Assembly: GCF_032191775.1 (NCBI RefSeq)
Contig: NZ_CP132507.1
Coordinates: forward strand, 1,389,001-1,453,000
From: Rhodoferax mekongensis
GTDB lineage: Bacteria > Pseudomonadota > Gammaproteobacteria > Burkholderiales > Burkholderiaceae_C
DNA length: 64,000 nt
Direction: 5' to 3'
Part shown: positions 1 through 8,425 of the stretch, piece after piece
How positions within the stretch are numbered: the first letter of the stretch is position 1
Layout of the letters: every line of letters begins with the position of its first letter
Notes under the pieces: generated by a model
The model's database searches: none
Told to the model about the DNA's origin: nothing
What the model saw: the letters and a program-made list of their open reading frames with translations, nothing else
Translations under genes and position numbers: made by a program

Positions 1-376
1 CGTCAAACAGCTTGAGCACGCGGCGCAGCACGCCGCGTGGCGAGATTTGCACTGGGCTGCCATCCCACTCCTGGCAGTCGTGGATCACCACCGCCACCGG
101 CTCGGCCGCCCAGGGCACCACGCGGGCGGTGCTCACGTCGGGCAGGCACACCATGTCGGGGTCGGTGTCGCCCACATAGGGGCCGTTGTCCGGCTGCTGG
201 CCATTCACCGTGTTGAGCAGCACGCTTTTGGGAATGCGCATTTCCCCCGCCGCCAAAAACAGGTTGCGCGGCAGGATCTTGCCGCGTGCAATGCCCGTCA
301 TGTCGGGGATGACGCACTCCACCTCGTGGATGCGGTGCTGGGTCAAAAAAGCTTCAATGGCGCTGGGTGTAGACAT
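1..376 (-). CDS. Glutamine synthetase family protein (PuuA-like), 3' part beyond window
   Basis: This gene reads leftwards off the window edge; only the first 125 codons are present. The product starts MSTPSAIEAFLTQHRI and contains IPDMTGIARGKILP, a pattern typical of the N-terminal beta-grasp domain of glutamine synthetase-like gamma-glutamylpolyamine synthetases, which ligate glutamate to putrescine or other amines in the cytoplasm. The catalytic domain is not visible, so the substrate cannot be assigned. The ATG lies at 374-376 and is the only sensible start. The gene is divergent from the MFS transporter gene, and a 16-bp perfect palindrome sits between them, so the two may be co-regulated. 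The family call is fairly safe; the PuuA subfamily is an inference. Confidence 0.75.
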   Translation of the reverse strand, partial: MSTPSAIEAFLTQHRIHEVECVIPDMTGIARGKILPRNLFLAAGEMRIPKSVLLNTVNGQQPDNGPYVGDTDPDMVCLPDVSTARVVPWAAEPVAVVIHDCQEWDGSPVQISPRGVLRRVLKLFD

Positions 377-424
377 GCGAATGGCCGGGAGTGGAGATGG
401 CCAAATTCTAGTGCGTCAAAGTCA

Positions 425-440
425 ATTTGTGATCACAAAT
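425..440. promoter_or_regulatory. 16-bp perfect palindrome, probable operator
   Basis: ATTTGTGATCACAAAT is a perfect inverted repeat in the 177-bp divergent gap between the glutamine-synthetase-like gene and the MFS gene. A related partial copy, GATCATCTGTGATC, follows at about 472-485. The TGTGATCACA core resembles operators of GntR/FadR-type or CRP-type dimers. No regulator gene is adjacent in the window, so the binding protein is unknown. Confidence 0.55.
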
Positions 441-553
441 AGTAGAATTAGCCGAAATTTAGATTTAAATTGATCATCTGTGATCGAAAAATCCATGAGT
501 CAGCCCGGCTTTTGAACCGGCTAGACTCCCAACCCCGCCTTCGGTTTCGTTCC

Positions 554-1741
554 ATGTCCAGCAACAATCCCACCCAGAGCGCCTACGACTGGCACACCAT
601 CACCGCGCTCAACATCGTGTCTACCCTGGCCCAGATCGGTCAGTTCGGCATCATCTTTGTCATCGTGCCGGTGTGGCTGGCCCTGCAGGGTTTGAGCGCC
701 GCGCAGCTGGGCTTTTTTGCGGCTTCGTTGTGGATGGGGCAAATGCCCGGTCTGGTTCTGGCGCCCTGGCTGTGCCGCCACTGGGGTGCGCGCACCGTGG
801 TGGTGGCGGGGCTGGCCTGCTCGGTGGTGGCGCTGGTGGGCATTGCTTGGGTGCCCATGGCGTCTTTGCCCTGGCCTGCATATCTGGCCTGCGGCGTGCT
901 GGCCGGCTTGGGCATGGGACTGCGCTGGGTGGGGCTGGAGCCCTGGCTCTACAACATTGCCCCCGCTCATGCGCGCGGGCGCCTGGTGGGTTTTCATGAA
1001 ACGCTGATTGCCGCGGCCCCCGTAGTGGCCCCGGCCATTGCCGCCTGGGTGGGTGTGCAAGGTCACACCATTTTGTGGGTGGGCGTGGGCTTTACCGTGT
1101 CAGCACTGGTGCCGCTGGCATTTGCCCGCACACCGCCCGTGGAGGAGGCACACCACGTCAACAGTTGGCGCCAGTCCGCCCAAGCGGCGTGGCCGCACCG
1201 CATCTTCCGGCAGGGGCTGCTGATCGCGCTGTGCGGTGGCATGCTGGAGTCGGCGCTGGCCGGTTTGTTTGCCGTGTTCGCGGGCGACCGCGGGTTTGAG
1301 GCAGAAGGCATTGCCCATTTGCTCACGGCTTTCGGGTTGGGTGGCCTGCTGCTGCAATACCCCGTAGGCTGGATGGCCGACCATTGGGGCCTGCGCGCCG
1401 CCGGCGCACTGGCCGCGCTGGGTACCGCCTTGGCTGCTGCGCTGTTGGCCCTTGCTTCGCAAGTCCCGGGCTTGCCCGGTGTGACTGTGGCGTTTGCCAC
1501 CATGTTTGTGCTGGGCGGGTTGATCACCGCCTTCCTCACCCTGGCACTCATTTCCGCCACCAAGACCCCTACACCCGACATGGCCTGGAACGTCAGCAGC
1601 CTATCGATGGCCTATTCGCTCAGCGCCGTCGTCGGCCCGGTGGTAGCCGGGGGCGCCATGACCGCGACCAGCAGCGTTGCGCTGATGTGGTTTGCGGTAG
1701 CGGTGGGTGTGGTGATGATGGGTTTGCTATTGAAAAGATAG
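554..1741 (+). CDS. MFS transporter
   Basis: The product is a 395-aa hydrophobic protein with about twelve membrane segments and a central break near residue 200, as expected for the major facilitator superfamily. LYNIAPAHARGRLVGFHETL resembles the cytoplasmic loop of drug or sugar efflux members. The ATG at 554 (MSSNNPTQ) is preferred; an upstream ATG at 470 would add 28 polar residues before the first membrane helix. The substrate is unknown. Divergence from a glutamine-synthetase-like amine ligase hints at an amine or amino acid, but that is inference only. The last codons and the TAG stop lie inside a 60-bp dispersed repeat. A diverged copy of the last 70 codons is found at 10251-10467. 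Confidence 0.8.
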   Translation: MSSNNPTQSAYDWHTITALNIVSTLAQIGQFGIIFVIVPVWLALQGLSAAQLGFFAASLWMGQMPGLVLAPWLCRHWGARTVVVAGLACSVVALVGIAWVPMASLPWPAYLACGVLAGLGMGLRWVGLEPWLYNIAPAHARGRLVGFHETLIAAAPVVAPAIAAWVGVQGHTILWVGVGFTVSALVPLAFARTPPVEEAHHVNSWRQSAQAAWPHRIFRQGLLIALCGGMLESALAGLFAVFAGDRGFEAEGIAHLLTAFGLGGLLLQYPVGWMADHWGLRAAGALAALGTALAAALLALASQVPGLPGVTVAFATMFVLGGLITAFLTLALISATKTPTPDMAWNVSSLSMAYSLSAVVGPVVAGGAMTATSSVALMWFAVAVGVVMMGLLLKR

Positions 1742-1783
1742 CTGGTTGCGCATATTCGGTGGGTGCTGGAGTCGAATTTGATG
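1724..1783 (+). repeat. 60-bp dispersed repeat, copy A
   Basis: The unit starts TTGCTATTGAAAAGATAGCT, continues with TTGCGCATATT and a GGGTGCTGGAG core, and ends TTTGATG. Copies B (10450) and G (59327) have exactly the same length and ends. Here the repeat overlaps the MFS gene and supplies its TAG stop codon. Confidence 0.85.
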
Positions 1784-2250
1784 CTTGCTTTCGACCCCAA
1801 GCGGTCCTCCGCACTCCTTGAGTAGCTGCCCAAAAGCGGACATCCGATCTGTTAAAAATGAGGCGGGCTTACCGAGGTCCCCTTTGCAGCGGAAGCCGAC
1901 GTTTCCTTCGGCTTGCCAACGTGTCTTCTGGCGAGCGAGTTTGCGTGGTTTGCAAGATTGTTATTTGTGAACCACCCTCGCAAAACGGGAAAATACCCAT
2001 ACAGATCAAACGCTTAGCGGACTGACACTGAAACAGCGGTCTGCGGCCCGCCATGTTATTCGGCGCTTTTGCCGGGTTACACGGTTTGTTAATGAATTGC
2101 ATAGCAGGCCATATACTGGCAAAAATCCAGTGATAACAATCACTTAGCTGCTGCAAGGGAGGCGCGCACCATGACACATCAGCCATGTTATTCCGCACTT
2201 TTGCGGTCTATATCAAGTTAGCCTGCTCACTTCCCGATGTGACACCGAAC
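1784..2250. other. Gene-free stretch with two hairpin-forming direct repeats
   Basis: I find no convincing gene here. The left part (about 1785-1830) looks like degenerate mobile-element debris. The right part has two near copies of one motif, at 2051-2074 and 2183-2206. Both start CCATGTTATTC and run into a short hairpin with a CTTTT loop (CGGC/GCCG in the first, CCGC/GCGG in the second). The second stem base pair is G-C in one copy and C-G in the other, so pairing is kept. GTTAGCC at 2217-2223 follows the second copy. Confidence 0.6.
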
Positions 2251-2625
2251 ATGCACGACAAAAACATCTCGCCTGTCGGTTGGTATGTGTGCTCGTATTT
2301 GCTCCGATTTGTGGAGTTAGCTTGGCCTCACAAGGAAGATATCGAAGCAAAATTCCTTTCTTGGGAAAACACAGTCTTGGTCCGAGCCAACTCAATCGAT
2401 GAGGCCTATGACAAAACCGTTGCTATTGCCAAAGAAGCTTCTCATCCTTACAAAGGCGGCACAGAGGGAGTTGACGTGCAATGGGTATTTGAAGGCATAA
2501 CTCAGGTTCTGCCGATTTACGAAGAAATTGAAGACGGTGCTGAAATCATGTGGCGTGAACGAACTCCACGTAAGTTAAAAAATTTGCGCACGCTCGTTCG
2601 CCAGAGGCATGAATTTGCGCGATAG
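2251..2625 (+). CDS. DUF4288-like hypothetical protein
   Basis: The product is 124 aa from the ATG at 2251. An upstream in-frame start at 2185 would lie within the second hairpin repeat and is less likely. The protein has the layout I associate with DUF4288: an N-terminal beta strand (GWYVCSYLLRF), a block around SIDEAYDKTVAIAKEA, and an acidic WVFEGITQVLPIYEEIEDG stretch ending in an ERTPRKL tail. The function is unknown; members often sit in accessory regions. Codon usage is more AT-rich than in the core genes, it has no operon partner, and an insertion sequence begins 31 bp after its stop, all of which point to acquired DNA. A GCCCAAC heptamer starts one base after the stop codon. Confidence 0.6.
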   Translation: MHDKNISPVGWYVCSYLLRFVELAWPHKEDIEAKFLSWENTVLVRANSIDEAYDKTVAIAKEASHPYKGGTEGVDVQWVFEGITQVLPIYEEIEDGAEIMWRERTPRKLKNLRTLVRQRHEFAR

Positions 2626-2656
2626 AGCCCAACCCAGCAGGTCTAACTCTGCGTAT

Positions 2657-4119
2657 ATGGACTCCCCCACAAGCGCAAGAAACTGATCGATAGTTTGGCT
2701 GTTGGGGAAGCGCCTGCAGTCGTATATCCGGCATCTAAAGTGGACTCTGTTGTGGTCCGTGCCGACATGGAATCTGCGTCACCGATGCGCCACACGCTAC
2801 AAGCGGCAGGCAAGCTGCCGGAAGAGTTATCGGCGTCTATCGGTGTGGGGTGAACCCGGTTGGCCATGATGGTCGATCAATCTCGTCGCAACGCGTGATG
2901 GGTTTTCAAAGCTTCTTCTTGTTGACGGCTGTTTTGGATGTTGGCAGTCAAACCGGCATCACGAAAGTCTCCCTGTTGACCTTCTTGGATAGCCGCACGG
3001 TTTGTTCGCCAAACGGCTCCTTGTCTCTGAGCGTGGCATAACAAATCCGCGCCAGCTTGTTGGCCAGCGCGCACGCAGCCTTGTTGTGATTGCTTCTGAA
3101 CTGCACATCCAGCGCCCAGCGACGGACCCCACACACCTCCTTGCCTGCGCCTTCGGCTACCTTGGCTGAGCGCAGTACACTCCTGGCCCCGTGCGTGAGC
3201 AGCATGCGCAGGTAGCGGTCCCCCTTCTTGGAGATGCGTCCCAGATAACGGCTATTGCCCGAGCTGTACTCCTTGGGCGTCAGGCCAAACCAACTGGAGA
3301 AATGCCGCGCATCCTGAAAGTGGCTCACATCACCTGATGTTGCCGCCACCAGCGCAGTAGCCGTAAGCAATCCAATGCCAGGAATCGACAGCAACGTGGT
3401 GCAAGCTGGGCTGAGCTTGGCCAGACGAGCCAGTTCGCGTTCCAGTTGGGCAATGCGTGCCTCCAGCAAATGAATTTCTTCCACCAGCAGTTTGGCAGTA
3501 CCCCGGATCAGCTCGGGCACCGCCGTGTTGGGATCGGCCAGTACCCGGCTGATTGACTCCACGCCAGTGCGCGCGCCCACAGGAATCGCAATCCCGAATT
3601 CCCGGCAGAAGCCCCGTAAAGCATTGATACGGGAAGTGCGCGTTCCCATCCACAGACTGCGGATGCGGTGCATGCCTTGCAGTGCTTGTTGTTCAACAGA
3701 CTTCACCCGAACCGGGCGAATATCGGCGCAGCGAGCAGCTTCCAGTAACGCCGCAGCATCGGTGGCATCAGTCTTGTTGCGTTTGACGTAGGCACGGATG
3801 TACTGAGCAGGCAGAAGGCGAACTTCAATGCCTAGGCCATTGAGCCAGCGGGCCCAGTGGTGGGCTGAGCCGCAGGCTTCCATGACAACGAGGTTCACTT
3901 CCCGGTTGAGAAACCAGCGCTCGAACTGGGTGCGCGTGAGGCGCTGGGTTTCCACCACGCACCAGTGCTCATCGGCAACTGCGAGTTGAAAGACGGACTT
4001 TGCAAGATCGACTGCAACGGTAGTAGCATTCATGTCGGACTCCTTACGTTGAAAGATCTGATCCCCATCCCCATGACGACCAGTACGCAACTCTTGCGCA
4101 AAAAGACGGGGGAGTCCAT
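2657..4119 (-). mobile_element. IS110 family, IS1111 group insertion sequence
   Basis: A 12-bp inverted repeat marks the approximate ends: ATGGACTCCCCC at 2657-2668 and its complement at 4108-4119. A second matched block, GCGCAAG, lies just inside each end. In the IS1111 group such repeats are usually slightly subterminal, so the true boundaries may differ by several bases. The element contains one transposase on the minus strand and about 290 bp of non-coding sequence beyond its 3' end (2657-2947). Confidence 0.75.
2948..4033 (-). CDS. IS110/IS1111-type transposase (DEDD recombinase)
   Basis: The product is 361 aa from the ATG at 4031-4033, preceded by AAGGAG. The N-terminal RuvC-like DEDD domain shows VAVDLAKSVFQ (Asp), VVMEACGSAHHW (Glu) and KRNKTDATDAAAL (two Asp). 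The C-terminal Transposase_20 domain starts at IPGIGLLTATALVA and carries the YSSGNSRYLGRISKKGD segment with the conserved serine. The length is normal for the family, and no frameshift is seen, so the element may be active. IS110-family enzymes insert DNA through a bridge RNA encoded in the element's non-coding end. The gene runs opposite to the DUF4288-like gene. Confidence 0.92.
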   Translation of the reverse strand: MNATTVAVDLAKSVFQLAVADEHWCVVETQRLTRTQFERWFLNREVNLVVMEACGSAHHWARWLNGLGIEVRLLPAQYIRAYVKRNKTDATDAAALLEAARCADIRPVRVKSVEQQALQGMHRIRSLWMGTRTSRINALRGFCREFGIAIPVGARTGVESISRVLADPNTAVPELIRGTAKLLVEEIHLLEARIAQLERELARLAKLSPACTTLLSIPGIGLLTATALVAATSGDVSHFQDARHFSSWFGLTPKEYSSGNSRYLGRISKKGDRYLRMLLTHGARSVLRSAKVAEGAGKEVCGVRRWALDVQFRSNHNKAACALANKLARICYATLRDKEPFGEQTVRLSKKVNRETFVMPV

Positions 4120-4274
4120 CCCATCACTCAAGCAGACCCGCATTCTGCGGGCCGCTTACCTTGGCAGTTAACGACTGCTTTCAGCCTTACTCGGACTCTC
4201 GGTCTAGTGGAATGAGCGAAGTTTCAGCTTAGATCGCACCGCTCCGAAGCAGTCACTCGCCAATACCCGCATCT

Positions 4275-5509
4275 GGCGGCGGATTCAACCGGTCGATGCA
4301 ACACATTCGCTGAACATTTCAGCGGGTGTATGGAAGCCGAGCGTTTTGCGCGGCCTCTCATTCAATTGTCTGGCAATTGCATTGAGTTGAACCTGAGAGA
4401 AACCCGAGAGGTTCATGCCCTTTGGCATGTACTGTCTTAGCAACCCATTCGTGTTCTCGTTGCTTCCACGTTGCCATGGGCTTTGCGGATCGCAGAAGTA
4501 GACTTGGATGTCGGTGGCTACGGTGAACTTCTTGTGTCCATGCATTTCCGTACCCCTGTCCCAAGTCAATGACTTATAGAGCTCTTGCGGCAGTTTTTGA
4601 GCGTTCTTGATTAGCGCGCTGACAACTGTTTGCGAGTCTTTTCCATCGAGTTTGACTAGCATCACGTACCGCGTCTGACGCTCAACCAGTGTTGCGATCT
4701 GGCTATTGCCACTGCCAAAGACTAAGTCCCCTTCCCAGTGACCAGGTACTGCTCGATCCTCAACGCCGAGTGGCCGCTCACTGATCGAGACAGCGTCGAT
4801 GATCTGTCCGTGGATTGCCGTCTTCTGCGTGTAGTGACGAGACCGACGCATGCCACGAGTACGCCTCAGATGGGCCAAAAGCTCCTTCTTCAAGGCGCCA
4901 CGTGCTTGGATGAACAGGCTGCGGTAGATGGTCTCGTGTGACACGTGATGGCTTTCGTCGCACGGATAAGTATGCTTGAGCCAGCCTGCGATCTGTTCCG
5001 GTGACCAGAGCATCCGCAGCTTCATTGCCACGATGCGAGCCAAGGCACGGTTATGCACTAACTTGCAGACCTTGGGGCGATGCCCCCGATTCCATGCAGC
5101 TTGGTCGGCTTGATTCGCGCGGTAGTTCTCTTGGCCGCCGTTACGCTTAATTTCACGACTGACAGTCGAAGGGGCACGTCCGAGCGTCGTCGCTATCGCT
5201 CGAATCGACAAGCCAGCCACCACCGCACGCGAAATCTCCTCACGCTCTGCCAACGTCAGTGCAAGACAGGAACGGCGACGCTCTGGTGGGCGGATTCCAC
5301 CTGTCTCTGCCAGGATTTGGCGCACCGATCCATGGTGGCGATCAAATAGCTTGCCAATCTCGTGCAGCGTCCACCCTTGCTTCCAGCGCTCCCACATGAG
5401 CGCCTTCTGACTGTCTGTGTAGTAGGTTCGCGTTCGATACTTCATCTGCAACACTCCTTCTGCTCGCGCAGGTTTTAGTGTGTTGCATCGACCGGTTGAA
5501 TCCGCCGCC
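4275..5509 (-). mobile_element. IS30-family insertion sequence
   Basis: Perfect 30-bp inverted repeats bound the element: GGCGGCGGATTCAACCGGTC... at 4275-4304 and its complement at 5480-5509. The single transposase gene fills the interior. The left repeat overlaps the 3' end of that gene. I could not identify a clear target-site duplication: the flanking bases differ. The right end stops 17 bp before the terminator stem of xylA, and the left end is 155 bp from the IS1111 element. Confidence 0.9.
4285..5445 (-). CDS. IS30-family transposase
   Basis: The product is 386 aa. An N-terminal helix-turn-helix region (GWTLHEIGKLFDRHHGSVRQ, then SIRAIATTLGRAPSTVSREI) binds the element ends. The C-terminal integrase-like core carries the DDE triad in EGDLVFGSG, TWDRGTEMHG and NENTNGLLRQY. 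The ATG at 5443-5445 follows AAGGAG at good spacing; a GTG nine bases upstream is less likely. All motifs are intact, so the copy is probably functional. It is oriented the same way as the xyl operon to its right. Confidence 0.95.
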   Translation of the reverse strand: MKYRTRTYYTDSQKALMWERWKQGWTLHEIGKLFDRHHGSVRQILAETGGIRPPERRRSCLALTLAEREEISRAVVAGLSIRAIATTLGRAPSTVSREIKRNGGQENYRANQADQAAWNRGHRPKVCKLVHNRALARIVAMKLRMLWSPEQIAGWLKHTYPCDESHHVSHETIYRSLFIQARGALKKELLAHLRRTRGMRRSRHYTQKTAIHGQIIDAVSISERPLGVEDRAVPGHWEGDLVFGSGNSQIATLVERQTRYVMLVKLDGKDSQTVVSALIKNAQKLPQELYKSLTWDRGTEMHGHKKFTVATDIQVYFCDPQSPWQRGSNENTNGLLRQYMPKGMNLSGFSQVQLNAIARQLNERPRKTLGFHTPAEMFSECVASTG

Positions 5510-5526
5510 CAAAGCAGACAAAAAAA

Positions 5527-5558
5527 GCCCCGCAGGCATGCACCTGCGGGGCCTTTTT
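5527..5558 (-). terminator. Rho-independent terminator of the xyl operon
   Basis: A 10-bp perfect GC-rich stem (GCCCCGCAGG with its complement) closes a 6-nt loop. It has A6 on the left and T5 on the right, so it can work in both directions. It lies 25 bp past the xylA stop. Confidence 0.88.
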
Positions 5559-5582
5559 GTTTCCGCTGTCTAGCGGCTCAAC

Positions 5583-6899
5583 TCAGATGTAGCTGTTCAG
5601 CAAGTTCTCAATCCGCTCCTGGCGGCCGGAGACGGGTTGCACGTCCACGTTCTGGTCCAGCACGCGTTGGGCCACGGCGTCCAGGCCGAGTTTGCCGGTC
5701 AGCACGTCTTGGCCGAAGCTGCCTTTCCAGCCGGCGTAGCGGTCTTCGGTCACTTGGGCGAACTTGCCGTCGGTGATCATCTTCTCGGCGATCAGCAGGG
5801 CGCGGGCCGATACATCCATGCCGCCGATGTGGCCGTGGAAGATGTCTTCGGGGTCGATGCTCTGGCGGCGCACTTTGGCGTCAAAGTTCAGGCCGCCAGT
5901 GGTGAAGCCGCCGCCTTTCAAGATCAGGTACATCGCCAGCGCGGTTTCGGGGATGTTGTTGGGAAACTGGTCGGTGTCCCAGCCGCACTGCATGTCGCCA
6001 CGGTTCATGTCGATGGAGCCGAAGATGCCCAGGTCAATGGCCGTGGCAATTTCGTGCTCAAAGCTATGGCCCGACAAGGTGGCGTGGTTGGCTTCGATGT
6101 TGACCTTGATTTCTTTCTCCAGGCCGTAGCGGCACAGGAAGCCGTATACGGTTGCGGTGTCAAAGTCGTACTGGTGCTTGGAGGGTTCGCGGGGCTTGGG
6201 TTCGAGCAGGATGGTGCCCTTGAAGCCGATCTTGTGCTTGTACTCCACCACCATGTTCAGGAAGCGGCCCATCTGGTCCAGCTCGTGGCCCATGCGGGTG
6301 TTGAGCAGGGTTTCGTAGCCTTCGCGGCCGCCCCACAGCACGTAGTTTTCGCCGCCCAGCTTCAGGGTGGCGTCCATGGCTTCTTTCACCTGCAGGGCGC
6401 CCATGGCAAAAATTTCGGGGTTGGGGTTGGTGGCCGCGCCCGACATGAATCGGCGGTGGCTGAACAGATTGGCCGTGCCCCACAGCAGCTTCATGCCGGT
6501 GGCTTGCTGCTTGGCACCCAGGATGTCGACCATTTCGCGCAGGTTGTTCACGCTCTCACGCGGGGTGGCGCCTTCGGGGGCCACGTCGCGGTCGTGGAAG
6601 CAGTAGTAGGGCGCGCCCAGCTTGGCAAAAAACTCAAACGCCACGTCGGCCTTGGCCTTGGCAGCGGCCATGGGGTCGGTCATGGAGTGCCAGGGGCGCT
6701 GGAAGGTGTCGCCACCAAACGGGTCCAGCCCGTTCCAGCAGAAGGTGTGCCAGTAGCAGCTGGCAAAGCGCAGGTGCTCTTCCATGCGCTTGCCCAGGAC
6801 CATGCGGTCTTTGTCGTACCACTTGAAGGCCAGCGGGTTGGTGGACTGCGGGCCTTCATAGGCAACGGGCGCCGCGACGGTGGGGAAGTAATTGCTCAT
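5583..6899 (-). CDS. xylA: Xylose isomerase
   Basis: Converts D-xylose to D-xylulose in the cytoplasm. The product is 438 aa, the normal length for class II xylose isomerases. Catalytic and metal-binding motifs are intact: [10 protein letters not shown] (His102, Asp105), [19 protein letters not shown] (Glu233), [14 protein letters not shown] (Glu269, His272) and [20 protein letters not shown] (Asp297, Asp308, Asp310). It is the last gene of xylR-xylB-xylA; an 81-bp gap separates it from xylB and contains its own possible operator motif, so it may have a separate promoter. Conserved [13 protein letters not shown] near the C-terminus also fits. No xylose transporter gene lies in the window. Confidence 0.97.
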   Translation of the reverse strand: MSNYFPTVAAPVAYEGPQSTNPLAFKWYDKDRMVLGKRMEEHLRFASCYWHTFCWNGLDPFGGDTFQRPWHSMTDPMAAAKAKADVAFEFFAKLGAPYYCFHDRDVAPEGATPRESVNNLREMVDILGAKQQATGMKLLWGTANLFSHRRFMSGAATNPNPEIFAMGALQVKEAMDATLKLGGENYVLWGGREGYETLLNTRMGHELDQMGRFLNMVVEYKHKIGFKGTILLEPKPREPSKHQYDFDTATVYGFLCRYGLEKEIKVNIEANHATLSGHSFEHEIATAIDLGIFGSIDMNRGDMQCGWDTDQFPNNIPETALAMYLILKGGGFTTGGLNFDAKVRRQSIDPEDIFHGHIGGMDVSARALLIAEKMITDGKFAQVTEDRYAGWKGSFGQDVLTGKLGLDAVAQRVLDQNVDVQPVSGRQERIENLLNSYI

Positions 6900-6929
6900 G
6901 GCGTTTCCTCGGGGTTGTTTAGTTGTGTG

Positions 6930-6941
6930 GTCGAATTAAAT
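6930..6941. promoter_or_regulatory. Candidate XylR operator upstream of xylA
   Basis: GTCGAATTAAAT lies 31 bp before the xylA start. A near copy, GTCGAATTATTT, lies 47 bp before the xylR start at 9651-9662. Ten of the 12 bases match, and both are at the same side of their genes. This fits a shared ROK-repressor site, but it is only two sequences. Confidence 0.4.
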
Positions 6942-6980
6942 CATGAAAGGGCGCCCTTGTGGATCAAGGGCTTACCCGTA

Positions 6981-8423
6981 TCAGCGGTACAGGCTGCGGA
7001 AGGTGGCGTAGCGTTCCAGCAGCAGGGGCTGCTCGGCGGCATCGGGGCGGTAGGTGGCGTCCACTTCGGGGCTCAGGCACACATCGGCCTGCGCAGCGCC
7101 TGTGGCCAGCCAGCCCAGGCGGGCTGCACCCAGGGCGCCGCCTACGGCCGAGCTGCCATGGGTGACGATTTCCACATCCAGCGCGGTGGCCAGCTGCTGT
7201 GCCCAGAAGGTGCTGCGCGCGCCGCCGCCCACCAGCGAGAGGCGGTTCACGGTGCTGCCAGCCGCGTTAAGGGCGGCCAGGCCGTCTTTGAGGCCGAAAG
7301 TCACGCCTTCAATGACGGCGTAGCCCAGGCGGGCGGCGTCGGTGTCGAAGCTCAGGCCGTGGAAGCTGCCGCGCACATTGGCGTCGTTGTGCGGGGTACG
7401 CTCGCCACCCAGGTAGGGCAAAAACAGGGGCGCTGCGGCGCGCTGCGCCGCGCTCAAGGCTCCGGCTTTTTCGGCCACCACACCGGCGTTGGGCGCGCCC
7501 AGCAGGTCGGTCACCCACTGCAGGCTGCTGGCGGCTGAGAGCATTACGCTCATCTGGTGCCAGCGGCCGGGTACCGCGTGGCAAAACGCGTGGGTTGCGC
7601 TGGCCGCGTTGGGTTGGTAGCTGGGCGTTACCACAAACAGCACGCCGCTGGTGCCCAACGACAAGAAGCCCTGGCCGCTGTCCACCGCGCCCATGCCCAC
7701 GGCGCTGGCGGCGTTGTCGCCCGCGCCACCTGCTACCACGATGCCGGGGTGCAGGCCCAGCAGGCGGGCTACATCGTTTTTGAGCAGTCCGCCGGGGGCG
7801 CTGCCTTCTACCAGTCGGGGCATGTGGCTGCGGTTCAGGTTGGTCAGGGCGAGCAGTGCGTCAGACCAGTCGCGCTTTTGCACATCCAGCCAGAGGGTGC
7901 CGCTGGCGTCGGACATGTCGCAGGCGTATTCGCCGGTGAGCATGAGGCGCACATAGTCTTTGGGCAGCAGCACTTTGGCCACTTGTTGGAAGACTTCGGG
8001 CTCGTGCTTGGCCACCCAGCGCAGTTTGGGCGCGGTAAAGCCGGGCATGGCCAGGCTGCCGGCCAGGTCGGTGAGGCCGGGCAGGGCGTCCATCATCTCG
8101 GTGCACTCCAGGGCGCAGCGGGTGTCGTTCCACAAAATGGCGGGGCGCAGCACGCGGTCTTGCGCGTCCAGCAGCACGGCGCCGTGCATCTGGCCCGACA
8201 GGCCGATGGCGCGCACCGCAGCGTAGTCGGCAGGGTGGGCTGCTTGCAGTTTGAGCAGGGCGCTTTGGGTGGCAGACCACCAGTCGGCCGGGTTTTGCTC
8301 GCTGTGGCCGGGGTGCGGGCGCGACACGCTGAGCGATGTGCCGGCCGAGCCGATGATGCGATGGTCATCGGAGAGCAAAAGGGCCTTCACCTCGGAGGTG
8401 CCGATATCAATTCCAAGAAACAT
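6981..8423 (-). CDS. xylB: Xylulokinase
   Basis: Phosphorylates D-xylulose to xylulose 5-phosphate with ATP, feeding the pentose phosphate pathway. The 480-aa FGGY-family protein starts MFLGIDIGTSEVKALLL, the N-terminal ATP-binding phosphate loop. It contains SGQMHGAVLLD, the substrate loop typical of xylulokinases, ILWNDTRC with the likely catalytic-region Asp, and the C-terminal ATPase motif VGGGARSTFWAQQLA. The start ATG (8421-8423) is two bases after the xylR TAA, so the two genes are translationally coupled. A longer in-frame extension upstream overlaps xylR and is not credible. Confidence 0.95.
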   Translation of the reverse strand: MFLGIDIGTSEVKALLLSDDHRIIGSAGTSLSVSRPHPGHSEQNPADWWSATQSALLKLQAAHPADYAAVRAIGLSGQMHGAVLLDAQDRVLRPAILWNDTRCALECTEMMDALPGLTDLAGSLAMPGFTAPKLRWVAKHEPEVFQQVAKVLLPKDYVRLMLTGEYACDMSDASGTLWLDVQKRDWSDALLALTNLNRSHMPRLVEGSAPGGLLKNDVARLLGLHPGIVVAGGAGDNAASAVGMGAVDSGQGFLSLGTSGVLFVVTPSYQPNAASATHAFCHAVPGRWHQMSVMLSAASSLQWVTDLLGAPNAGVVAEKAGALSAAQRAAAPLFLPYLGGERTPHNDANVRGSFHGLSFDTDAARLGYAVIEGVTFGLKDGLAALNAAGSTVNRLSLVGGGARSTFWAQQLATALDVEIVTHGSSAVGGALGAARLGWLATGAAQADVCLSPEVDATYRPDAAEQPLLLERYATFRSLYR

Positions 8424-8425
8424 AG

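Noticed and set aside
2670-2853. An open stretch of about 60 codons inside the left end of the IS1111 element
   Set aside because: It has no start codon, ends at a TGA, matches no family I know, and lies in the region where a bridge RNA is expected.
5637-7538. A 633-codon open frame antisense to xylA and xylB
   Set aside because: Its sequence is the GC-rich mirror of two clear enzymes, with low-complexity Gly/Val/His composition and no domain. The opposite strand has intact catalytic motifs.
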